Made by a program: the position numbers and the translations under genes. The notes under the pieces were generated by a model. That model was not told the origin of the DNA and made no database searches. It saw nothing but the letters and a program-made list of their open reading frames with translations. From Branchinecta lynchi (taxonomy: Eukaryota > Arthropoda > Branchiopoda > Anostraca > Branchinectidae), in NCBI GenBank assembly GCA_023053575.1, contig JAKZAP010000018.1:13544202-13608201 (forward strand): a stretch of DNA of 64,000 nucleotides. Direction: 5' to 3'. The stretch's first letter is position 1. Each line of letters starts with the position of its first letter. Of this stretch, positions 10,968-19,100 are shown piece by piece.

Positions 10968-11684
10968 CTATAAGCTTTTCTTAAATGCAGCACGTATCCA
11001 ACCATTCAAATCGATAGGTCTTCCCAACTGATCAGTAATTGTCATTCTCAAGGAGTAAATAAAGTCTTTTGTATTAATAGGAAGGTAGATTAATTGTCTA
11101 GGATTCTCAACAATTTGACAACCCGGTTCTGTATTAGGAACAAATGTCCAAATGACATCTGATTTACTTTTGTTTACGATAGAACTGTTTACGAGAGAGC
11201 AGTGAATTTGAATTTTATCAACGCTTCTTGTTATATTAGGAAGCTTTGTACCTTCATTGATTTTCTTAGATATCTCACTATCCTTCTCAAATCCTAAAAT
11301 CTGACACAAGTCACTATTAAATCTAAACACATATTTTTCTTGTAATAGTATGACAAATCTCATAGATGCTGGATTGGATGAAATTACAATAGGACATTTA
11401 TCTTTTGGGGTATCAAAATACTGACACAAAAAATAATTCAAACAATCATCGTTATACATCCCATTAGGAATAGTAACATTCATCCATTCTGTTGCATTAT
11501 TATCTTCATCTTTCCTGTATTGAAATGTATTATTTCCAAATTTATCACTTATATTATGCCATGAATACCACAAAGTACACTGATTCAAACCTATTTCATA
11601 ATCCCAATTACGATTCAATTCGATTGGTTGACTAAATGTTATATCAATGATACTTTCATTACCTTCAATGTTTAACAACACCAT
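10968..11684 (-). CDS. Polinton minor capsid (penton-like) protein, 238 aa
   Basis: The start lies in tctaataaATGGTG, and the gene ends 30 bp before the next gene downstream. The chain is beta-rich with few charged clusters. Its C-terminal part has IYLPINTKDFIYSLRMTIT followed by DQLGRPIDLNGWI, a pattern I associate with Polinton minor capsid proteins, which form the five-fold vertices with a single jelly-roll fold. Length and position next to the major capsid gene agree. The reading frame is intact, unlike the major capsid gene. No internal repeat or signal peptide is seen. Confidence 0.75.
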   Translation of the reverse strand: MVLLNIEGNESIIDITFSQPIELNRNWDYEIGLNQCTLWYSWHNISDKFGNNTFQYRKDEDNNATEWMNVTIPNGMYNDDCLNYFLCQYFDTPKDKCPIVISSNPASMRFVILLQEKYVFRFNSDLCQILGFEKDSEISKKINEGTKLPNITRSVDKIQIHCSLVNSSIVNKSKSDVIWTFVPNTEPGCQIVENPRQLIYLPINTKDFIYSLRMTITDQLGRPIDLNGWIRAAFKKSL

Positions 11685-11687
11685 TTA

Positions 11688-12512
11688 TTAGAAATATTTT
11701 TTATATATTGAATTGTAATTTCTCTTCGTAAGAAATTTATTTCGCATTAACGAATCCAAAATATCAATAGCTTCATTTCTCACCTCATCAGATGTATTTC
11801 CGTTTACTCTGCTACCTATCAAAGTGTATAATTTTGAAATCATTTCATCACAATTCATAAATATTCCAGTTCCTTGTTGTCTGATAAAGGGTATACTAGA
11901 TTGAATTTTTCTTAATCTATCCTTATAGTCTTGTATAAATAAAATAATTTTATCATACTTACTAGAACTATAACTTTTACTTTTCAGACCACCATAACTT
12001 TGACTTATCGGTGTTAATTCAGCCAAAGCATCTTCTATATTCTCTGGGTTATCATAATAAAAATGAGGCATCTCAAAATATTCCCCTTCATATCTTCTAT
12101 GATTATCTCTATATTTCACATTAAGTGCTTTTAATAACTCTTTATCAACACCTTCATTCAGATCAACAACTTTTATACTTGTTGGAGATGCTTCTAAAAC
12201 GGGTGACTGCATTTCTACCCCTGAAACTGGAAGCTGATATGGTTGATTCGTTTCACCTATCTGGAGAAGCCTTGTTCTTGAACTATCATCACCTTCCTGT
12301 AGTTTATTTATGATCATTTCAGTGTTCTCTTGTAATTTTTTGATGGTATCTTTAGTGTTTTCTTTTTGTGCTATAATAACTGGAGCGTTTAACTCTGAAG
12401 CATATTCCCGAAATCCTGCCTTCTCCATCTCATTTTGTTGAACCTTTCTTCTCTGAACTTCTCTGTTCTTCACTATATCCGATAACATATCACTCAAGCG
12501 TCTTGAATCCAT
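11688..12512 (-). CDS. Conserved Polinton protein of unknown function, 274 aa, coiled coil
   Basis: The start is in gtatataaATGGA. Residues 1-85 are charged and predicted coiled coil (EVQRRKVQQNEMEK, later TIKKLQENTEMIINKLQ). A low-complexity linker near 90-115 leads to a C-terminal domain from about 190 with TGIFMNCDEMISKLYTLIGS and a basic terminus NKFLTKRNYNSIYKKYF. A similar C-terminal arrangement is, to my knowledge, recurrent in animal Polintons, but I know no established function. Three bases separate it from the minor capsid gene, suggesting co-regulation with virion genes; a structural or scaffold role is inference. Confidence 0.6.
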   Translation of the reverse strand: MDSRRLSDMLSDIVKNREVQRRKVQQNEMEKAGFREYASELNAPVIIAQKENTKDTIKKLQENTEMIINKLQEGDDSSRTRLLQIGETNQPYQLPVSGVEMQSPVLEASPTSIKVVDLNEGVDKELLKALNVKYRDNHRRYEGEYFEMPHFYYDNPENIEDALAELTPISQSYGGLKSKSYSSSKYDKIILFIQDYKDRLRKIQSSIPFIRQQGTGIFMNCDEMISKLYTLIGSRVNGNTSDEVRNEAIDILDSLMRNKFLTKRNYNSIYKKYF

Positions 12513-12528
12513 TTATATACAAGTAATT

Positions 12529-13500
12529 TTATTTCATAATAAATTTTGAAAGTTCTTTTTCATAAAACCCTCCTTGAATTAATTCCCCACTTTTGTCAGA
12601 TATTTCATAAGTAATGGGAATGGTAGGTCTGATGGTTGCTATCTGAAATACTTCATCCGTATAATTAGGTAAATATCCTTTATCGAAAATACTTTTTTCT
12701 TTTTTAATTCTGACTAAATCCCCTACTTTGACGTTTCCTGTGATTTTGTAGTCATCTACTGGAGGAAACAGAGCACTAAAAACCTTTTTCTGATTAACCT
12801 TTTTACTAGCATCAACTGGTTTCATTTGTATTGAACGGTGGTACGAGTTATTATAATTACTCACAAATAAAGGTAAAATATCAATCCAATTAGTAGTGTT
12901 ATTGTGAGTGAAATATTTCCATAACTTTTCTTTTAGCGTTCTGTTGAATCGTTCTACAATTTGCGCTTTCAATTCGCTTTCAGATGCAAACCAGTGTATG
13001 CCGCTATTTTTCAAAAAAGATTGAACATTTCTCATCACAAATTCTTTACCTTTATCAGTTTGTAGTTTCTTAGGAATTCTTTCTTTAAATATAACACTGA
13101 ATGCTTTTATTATTTCAGCACCCGTTTTGTCTTTCAGAGGGATACACCAAGCATATTTACTAAAGCAATCAATAACAGTTAAAATGTAATTTGTTTTATT
13201 ATTTTCTTTTTTATATTTCTGCATGTCAACTAAATCAGCTTGCCATTGCTCATCAACATAGTGAACATACACTCGCCTCCTTTCAAAGTTATGATAGGAA
13301 GGTTTGTGTAACGTATACACATTCTCATTTTGCAACACATTTTTTATTTTATCCTTGGAAACCTTAACACCATTTTCTTTTAATTTTCTGTAAATATCAT
13401 CCACACCTGAATAATTAGAATAATACGTCTTTAAAATATCTGTTTCTGCGTTGAGGTTTTTTTTAAAAAGCGATTTTTCCTCGATCCGCAAATAACACAA
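12529..13500 (-). CDS. Retroviral-type (rve) integrase, frame without its own ATG
   Basis: DDE integrase catalysing strand transfer of the element ends. Residues count from a TTG at 13500 because no ATG opens this frame. An HTH-like N-terminal stretch (about 20-60) is followed by the catalytic core with QADLVDM (D89), QTDKGKEF (D149) and QIVERFNRTLK (E183), the D,D-x33-E arrangement of the family. A C-terminal SH3/chromo-like region (about 262-318) has VGDLVRIKK. The frame overlaps the zinc-ribbon frame (13431-13598) by 70 bp in the -1 phase, with slippery heptamer T TTA AAA at 13461-13467. Expression as a zinc-ribbon-integrase fusion by -1 frameshifting is therefore possible; a one-base indel is the alternative. 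Confidence 0.9.
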   Translation of the reverse strand: MCYLRIEEKSLFKKNLNAETDILKTYYSNYSGVDDIYRKLKENGVKVSKDKIKNVLQNENVYTLHKPSYHNFERRRVYVHYVDEQWQADLVDMQKYKKENNKTNYILTVIDCFSKYAWCIPLKDKTGAEIIKAFSVIFKERIPKKLQTDKGKEFVMRNVQSFLKNSGIHWFASESELKAQIVERFNRTLKEKLWKYFTHNNTTNWIDILPLFVSNYNNSYHRSIQMKPVDASKKVNQKKVFSALFPPVDDYKITGNVKVGDLVRIKKEKSIFDKGYLPNYTDEVFQIATIRPTIPITYEISDKSGELIQGGFYEKELSKFIMK

Positions 13501-13598
13501 TTCCCTTTCAGCATTGGAACATTGTTTTTCTGTGACACTGCCTTAAACATTGATTCAGTATCAGTGCTCTTTTTACATTTCATACAATAAATCTCCAT
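13431..13598 (-). CDS. Zinc-ribbon protein, 55 aa (DUF5679-like), upstream of integrase
   Basis: A small frame starting in ttctaataaATGGAG and ending at TAA 13431-13433. It has MEIYCMKCKKST at the start and NCVICGSRKN at 34-43, giving two CxxC knuckles 26 residues apart. This is the layout of the short zinc-ribbon domain (DUF5679-type) found in Polintons and some giant viruses. The ATG has the shared TAAATG context, whereas the integrase frame has neither ATG nor TAAATG. The protein may act alone, or serve as the N-terminal zinc domain of the integrase through the -1 overlap, analogous to the zinc-binding N-terminal domain of retroviral integrases. The fusion is inference. Confidence 0.75.
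   Translation of the reverse strand: MEIYCMKCKKSTDTESMFKAVSQKNNVPMLKGNCVICGSRKNRFLKKTSTQKQIF
13461..13467 (-). promoter_or_regulatory. Candidate -1 frameshift heptamer T_TTA_AAA (zinc ribbon to integrase)
   Basis: In the zinc-ribbon frame the codons read TTT TTA AAA AAA ACC, so positions 13467-13461 form X_XXY_YYZ with X=T and Y=A. An overlapping A_AAA_AAA follows at 13464-13458. The zero-frame stop is about 27 nt downstream and the -1 frame is the integrase. The homopolymers also make an indel plausible. Confidence 0.45.
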
Positions 13599-13629
13599 TT
13601 ATTAGAAAACAATTTTTATAAACGAAAAG

Positions 13630-13959
13630 CTACCAACTTCTTTTGCGCTGGATGTAGGAAATGCAGTGAAAACCACAGTTTAATTCATCTATATTTTGAA
13701 CAGCAAGATTTTCATAAGCTATTTTTTTCTTTGAATTTTTTAGATATTTAACTATTTCTTTTCCTGGAGGAATACCGAAAGAATCGAAAAATTCGACATA
13801 GGGGGATTCAGGTAGATTACAATAGGCAACCCAATGTGTTCCAGGCATTCCACGTTTGTCATAGTTGATTACACCACATTCCGAATCGTTTATATGTTTG
13901 GGTAGCGTATCTAAAGAGAACACACCTCTAAACTGTGGTATACTCCCTAATGCATCCAT
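13630..13959 (-). CDS. Adenovirus-type cysteine protease (adenain-like)
   Basis: Predicted virion maturation protease. From the first ATG the residues are FRGVF at 10-14, GTHWVAYC with catalytic His42, FFDSFG with Asp59, VQNID with Gln88 for the oxyanion hole, and NCGFHC with catalytic Cys95. The order His-Asp-Gln-Cys is that of adenain and Polinton PRO proteins. The first ATG (13957-13959) lacks the TAAATG context, and the same frame continues upstream to about 14028 with GPLTNFDI, a segment I associate with the N-terminus of this protease family. The true N-terminus is therefore upstream, in the frame overlapping the 185-aa gene. The C-terminus stops 10 residues after Cys99, shorter than usual. 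Confidence 0.87.
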   Translation of the reverse strand: MDALGSIPQFRGVFSLDTLPKHINDSECGVINYDKRGMPGTHWVAYCNLPESPYVEFFDSFGIPPGKEIVKYLKNSKKKIAYENLAVQNIDELNCGFHCISYIQRKRSW

Positions 13960-13982
13960 AATATCAAAATTGGTTAGAGGTC

Positions 13983-14540
13983 CTACTTTACTTTTGCTTC
14001 TTTTTTGATGTCCCCGTTTTTTGACTTCCTAGGCCTTCCACGTACTCCATTACCCACAACTTTTTGTGTTCCAGGGAGTGTAAGCGCTCCACCTATGTTG
14101 ACATCATCGGTTTCCTTCCCACGTAACCCATTACCCACAACTTTTTGTGTTCCAGGAAGTTTTAGCGCTCCACCTGTGTTGGTCATTTTATCCATAATTT
14201 TCTTACCAGCGAATGTACCCAAAGCAGCAGCACCACTTGTTAAAGCTGCCTTACCAAGGGTAATTGCTAGCGGTATTAAAAATGGAAGTAATCCACCCTT
14301 TTGAATCGCTTCTTTCATCTGTTTGTATGATACATCAATATCACAACCCTTATTATTCATTTTACATGTTTCAATTTTATCAATTTGTCGTTTACTTAAA
14401 AGTAACTTGACTGGTTCTCGTTCATTTTGTCTACTATGACTAACACGTATCTGACATTTTTGTTTAGCATCAAAACATTTCTTCAGCTTTCCTTTCTGAA
14501 GCTTTGACAAATAAACTGTATACTCCATTGTTTCAACCAT
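13983..14540 (-). CDS. Putative virion protein with hydrophobic segment and duplicated C-terminal repeat, 185 aa
   Basis: The start is in ccctaataaATGGTT. The basic, cysteine-containing N-terminus (1-75) is followed by KGGLLPFLIPLAITLG and a Gly/Ala-rich hydrophobic segment (about 83-115), like those of pX/pVI-type minor virion proteins in Polintons. The C-terminus has a tandem duplication: GGALKLPGTQKVVGNGLRG and GGALTLPGTQKVVGNGVRG. Each copy is preceded by N-x-G-G-A, which fits the x-x-G-G-x cleavage preference of adenovirus-type proteases. The protease frame overlaps the end of this gene in -1 phase with A_AAA_AAC at 14016-14022, so a fusion product is possible. Confidence 0.65.
   Translation of the reverse strand: MVETMEYTVYLSKLQKGKLKKCFDAKQKCQIRVSHSRQNEREPVKLLLSKRQIDKIETCKMNNKGCDIDVSYKQMKEAIQKGGLLPFLIPLAITLGKAALTSGAAALGTFAGKKIMDKMTNTGGALKLPGTQKVVGNGLRGKETDDVNIGGALTLPGTQKVVGNGVRGRPRKSKNGDIKKEAKVK
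14016..14022 (-). promoter_or_regulatory. Candidate -1 frameshift heptamer A_AAA_AAC (virion protein to protease)
   Basis: In the 185-aa frame the codons read TCA AAA AAC, giving the canonical slippery heptamer used, for example, at the MMTV gag-pro junction. The zero-frame stop is at 13983-13985. The -1 frame opens about 6 nt upstream of the heptamer and runs into the protease. A stimulatory structure was not modelled. Confidence 0.55.
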
Positions 14541-14570
14541 TTATTAGGGAATTAATTTATCTTATAAAAT

Positions 14571-15183
14571 TTATTTACCAGCCATCATTTTTTCTATTCT
14601 GGTAACGAATGGTTTGTCAACAGGTTTTAGCTCTAGCTCTAGAAGCCTTTTTAAAATATTTACTACTGCTCTTCAATATTATCGATACGAGTTTTTTGAC
14701 CAGCAATCTTTCCTTCAATTATACCGTTATGGGTGTGTTGCCCCAGAAGCTTTTTGTCATAATCTAAAAGATTCATAGTTAACGTTGCTAAATTAACAGC
14801 ATCATTTTTGTTTCTAGGGTTTTGACATTTGTTATCAACTTGTTTTCAGCGTTAATCTCTTTATCATTAACTCGAACTATTTCTTTTACAAATAACCCTT
14901 TATCTTTGTTCCTTACCAACGAATTATCAGGAGAATCATCTATCGCAGTTAATCTGTTGATATCTTCGCTAAAGTATTGGTTGGCTTGCACTTGTCCTGC
15001 AGTCATTTGTTCTTTAAATTGATTCATAATCACAGTCATAGATCTTAAGCTAATAGCATCCTTGTCTGCCTTGGCATCCCCTAACATAATAATTCTCTTA
15101 CCTTGTAGGTTAATGTTACCATTTTCGTCAGTAACTTTCGATTCGTTACTAACCTTTTTTCCAACACTACCAAATTTATTCAT
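14571..15183 (-). pseudogene. Polinton protein of unknown function with two -1 shifts
   Basis: The start is in ctataataaATGAAT. The first frame gives 131 aa (15183-14788) without a known domain. The coding sense then continues in the -1 frame between about 14847 and 14663, including LLDYDKKLLGQHTHNGII and a coiled-coil-like end (RIDNIEEQ). After the TAG at 14663-14665 another -1 step leads to sequence ending at TAA 14571-14573 (PVDKPFVTRIEKMMAGK). All three parts have protein-like composition and none of the later parts has a TAAATG start, so they are one gene of about 200 residues. No slippery heptamer is visible at either step. Decay or consensus error is the simplest reading. Confidence 0.65.
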
Positions 15184-15199
15184 TTATTATAGAAATTAA

Positions 15200-15877
15200 T
15201 TATCCGGTAAATTTTTCAAAGTTTTTCCTGTACTTAAGGGTTTTATCTTTTATTTTTAAATCTATGAAGAAAAAACCGTAGCCCTTGGTTGCAGTCTCGA
15301 ATTGTTTGAGAAATTTTTCATTGTCTATACTGGATACATGGCTTTGTCTTATTAATTTTACTTCTTTTGGATTAGAACACTGAAAGAATGTAAAATAATT
15401 GCACTGGAGCCTTACCACCTTTGGCGTTTTATGATAGCTCTGTGATAAATAAACAATCGAGGCATTTTTCTTTCTTCCTCTTATGAATAAATCTTCTATT
15501 TTCTTCTGGTCTTTTTCAGTGACAAAATCGTCAAAGATAATCAAGTTTTGGTACTCGGGGTCTAAGTCGTCAACATCGACAATATCATCAAGATTGTTAC
15601 TTACTGTTAAGACTTTCGATTTGCATTGTGACTCCAAAGTGGTTAAATTGGTTATAAGGTCTTGATATTTATCTTCTTCAAGATCTTTAGCATACAAGTA
15701 TATTCGGTTGAAACAAAGATATTCATAAATTAAATTCAAAAGAAGGTTAGTTTTCCCTGTTCCAGAACTACCACAAATTAAGAGTCTAAATGGCCACTGA
15801 GGTGCAAGGTCGTGCTTATTCTGATAAGTGTTCTTTTCACTAAAGTCATAGACTTTGATTGGAGCCTTTTCATTCAT
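15200..15877 (-). CDS. DNA-packaging ATPase (FtsK/HerA, A32-like), 225 aa
   Basis: P-loop ATPase expected to pump the Polinton genome into the capsid. Walker A is GSSGTGKT at residues 36-43, and Walker B is LIIFDD at 112-117, ending in two acidic residues. A sensor-like YLSQSYHKTPKVVR at 143-156 follows, as in poxvirus A32 and Polinton ATPases. Length is typical. The start lies in tcctaaataaATGAAT. It follows polymerase B, with the 21-bp array between them. The frame is intact. Confidence 0.92.
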   Translation of the reverse strand: MNEKAPIKVYDFSEKNTYQNKHDLAPQWPFRLLICGSSGTGKTNLLLNLIYEYLCFNRIYLYAKDLEEDKYQDLITNLTTLESQCKSKVLTVSNNLDDIVDVDDLDPEYQNLIIFDDFVTEKDQKKIEDLFIRGRKKNASIVYLSQSYHKTPKVVRLQCNYFTFFQCSNPKEVKLIRQSHVSSIDNEKFLKQFETATKGYGFFFIDLKIKDKTLKYRKNFEKFTG

Positions 15878-15920
15878 TTATTTAGGAAGAATTTTTCATT
15901 ATAAGATTTATTTGAGTATT

Positions 15921-16190
15921 TTAAGTATATACTTGAAGTTTTGAAGTAGGTACTTGATTTTTTTAAGTAGGTACTTGAATTTTTTAAGTAGGTACTTGAA
16001 GTTTTTAAGTAGGTACTTGAAGTTTTTAAGTAGGTACTTGAATTTTTAAAGTAGGTACTTGAATTTTTTAAGTAGGTACTTGAAGTTTTTAAGTAGGTAC
16101 TTGAATTTTTTAAGTAGGTACTTGAATTTTTGAAGTAGGTACTTGAATTTTTGAAGTAGGTACTTGAATTTTTTAAGTAGGTACTTGAAT
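15921..16190. repeat. 13-copy array of a 21-bp repeat between polymerase and ATPase genes
   Basis: The unit is approximately aagtaggtacttgaatttttt, repeated about 13 times. The first copy is diverged (aagtatatacttgaa) and the fifth base region alternates gaag/gaat. Each unit contains the short inverted pair AAGTA-GG-TACTT. The array abuts the polymerase stop codon (16191-16193) and ends before the ATPase start. There are no unique spacers, so it is not a CRISPR. It may bind a protein, act as a terminator or promoter region, or be an origin; none is shown. Confidence 0.9.
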
Positions 16191-19100
16191 TTAATGTTTA
16201 TAACCTAAAGGTAAAGTGTGTATTTTATCGCTTGTTACTATCCTTTTATCATCCTTAGGATCTAACGCTTTTTTATTCTGTTCTTCTAGAAACATATTGT
16301 GCTTGTATGATCTTAAGTTATACTGGGTTATAGAAAGGTTTTCCGTTTTACCAAACAGTACATCCTTATAGTTTTGAATCGTAATTTTATCTTTAACTAT
16401 ATTGGTTTTTATTCCTTTCAGTTTTTTGCTAGCTTTTGAAGGGTCTTGGTTGTCCTTTAAATAAGCATATACTTTTGATCGTAATCCAACAAACTCTGTC
16501 ATAACCTGTCCACCTAATTCATCTTTCATCATTCCTATCACTTTCTTATTTACACTAGGAAACCCATATGGATTATCTTTCGCATAATCAGATGTATCGA
16601 ACCTCTCATTCAAATCCTGTTTGATATCTTGATAAAAATCTTCAGTTCTAATATCATATATGAAAGAATCAGTGTCCATATAACACAAATCAATTTTATC
16701 TCCATATTTAGGCTTCATATAATCATAATGGAATTCATACATCAATAACTTAGATAGTTCCAATACAGCAAAGCCGATATACATTGGTTTGTCTAATTTT
16801 ATCTTTTCCTTTGACATTCTTGCTACTGAAAAGTTTTCACTGAATATTATTTCAGATTTAAAGTTGGGTTTCTTTATTATTTTTTCTCTTGTTGCATCAT
16901 CCGTTATTATTTCCATATCCGCTCGCTTCCTTACGTTTTCCATAGTTTTTCCAAAGCAAGCATTATTCATAAGCTTAAAGAAATCCTTCTCAAAATCATT
17001 TGTACCTTTAGTTCTAAGTGCTGTGTTGTGGTCTATATATCCTTTTAAGTAAGCACTTTCAGTGAATCCTAGTATTCTGTGTACTCTTTTCAATATCAAG
17101 CCTTTTTGTAAATAAAATTCTAGATTCCTGTGGTGAACTACATAGTTGGTTTTATCTAATACTGTGGTACATAGCTTACCGTTAAAGTGTTCGGGTGCTA
17201 ATGGTAAATCCTTGTGTAATTCGTGTAGTTCTTTTGGATATTCTAAATCTACCTCATATATAGCACCTACATTCTGTAATTTCATTATCGAATTGATGTG
17301 AGTTTTTAGATGGTTGTAATACTCGATTGATTCGTATTCATTCCTTTCTTTCAAATCATCCGGTATGGAAATGAATTGGAAATCATTCGCTGGTAAATTC
17401 TGCGACATTGCCCACCCATATAAATTATTTTTATCTAAATACACTAAATAATTAGATGGCTTATTCTTATTATAATCACTTGTATATTTATTATTTGCTT
17501 TTGCGTATCTTTTTATACATTGGGATACACCACCTCTTATTCCTTTTTCTATAAAGGTATACATGTCTTCCTTTGAGAATAACGGTAAGTCTACTTTCAA
17601 ATGTTTTAGGAAAGCATCCCATGTTAATCCTGGAGCTGAGAAGTAATGAAGTGGATCCAAATCATAATTATGTATACAGACGTTCCTGAAATTCTCTACA
17701 ACATCCGACAATATTAAAACATCACTTTTTAGATATAATTTGGTATAACCAAGTAATGTTTCACAGTTAAATTGCTTCCATATAGATACCGCTCTTTTAT
17801 AATCACCTTTGTCAATACCTTTCCCCGTCAACCTAGAATAAAAGCTTTCTATTGGTGGTAACTTTGTACAATTCATTTTATCGAAACTATCTACGAATTC
17901 ATAGGGATACACCCCTTTTTTAATTATTTCTTTGAATTCATCGTCATTTTTGAAGCTGTTAGATGTGAATTTGAAATTCTGTCTTAGATGATTACAAGGT
18001 ACTTTGCAATCACATGTTGCTAAATTTGCTGATAGTTTGTCTAAAGATGAAGCCATAAATCTAATTGAATCTATAAACCGGATCTCATATTTTATTTCCG
18101 CATCCGTCTTTCTTATACTTATTGATTTCGAGAATGATATGAAACTTTCTGCACTTTCAAAAATTCCGTTATCAGGTATCAATTCTCGAACAAATAAATG
18201 AGAATCATATTTTGATAAATTATGCATTACTACCGGGATATGCCTAGGAATCCTGTATTTCATATTACATTCAGCATGAGCAAATCCCCTATCTTCTCCT
18301 GTCATGTGGTCGTGATCAAAGTGAGGATTTTCAGTAATTTCAGTTGTACAGATGTGACAAGTCTTATTCATTAGATTTTTCCATTTTTCGGTAATTTCTG
18401 CATTGGTATAAGTATGGTTTCTTTGTCTGCTTTCATATTTGTCTGCAATTTCTGTGGATACTTTTGTAACGGTTTTAACAAAATGTTCTGCAGCGTCTTC
18501 ACCGAAATAGTCATAGTATTTGTTCTGGTTTGTATCAAAGGAACAGCATACCTGAAACCCGTAAGCAAATGGTTTCTGTTTGGCCACTTTTATTGTTTTC
18601 TTCCCGTTTACCTGATTGTATTCTTCGTTATAAGACTCAAAGTCTGCTATTATGCAATAAGGTACTTTCATTTGTTTTGCAATATTTTTATATTGTATAC
18701 TTGAACCTTCAGGAGGCATTATAATATCAGGATCTTCGCAATTATTTTTACTTTCATGTTTTTCAAAGTGTTCTTCTTTTGTAAAATGCCTTCCGCAAAA
18801 AGTGCATAGGTATGTCTTTGTTTTATTTTTAGAGATTTGACTACCAACTAATCTGCTCAGATCCTTTACCAGTACATAATGATTATCGAAATACAATAAA
18901 TGAACGATATGTTTTGCAGTTTTCCCATTAATTGTACTTTTTAGTATATGACTTCTGATAATTTTCTCTTTTTCAATTTGAAATAAACAAATCTTAATGT
19001 TGTATCCATTTTCAAATTTGTGTATATCTTTAGTATCCATTGGGAAGTTGGTAACCCCTTCGAAATCAAATTCGTTCTCGTATTGTTTATATTTCGAAAT

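Noticed and set aside
14005..14304. Plus-strand 99-codon frame with Pro/Thr repeats
   Set aside because: Antisense shadow of the duplicated C-terminus of the 185-aa Polinton gene.
15921..16190. Array resembling a CRISPR
   Set aside because: Units are contiguous 21-bp repeats without unique spacers, inside a eukaryotic transposon and without cas genes.
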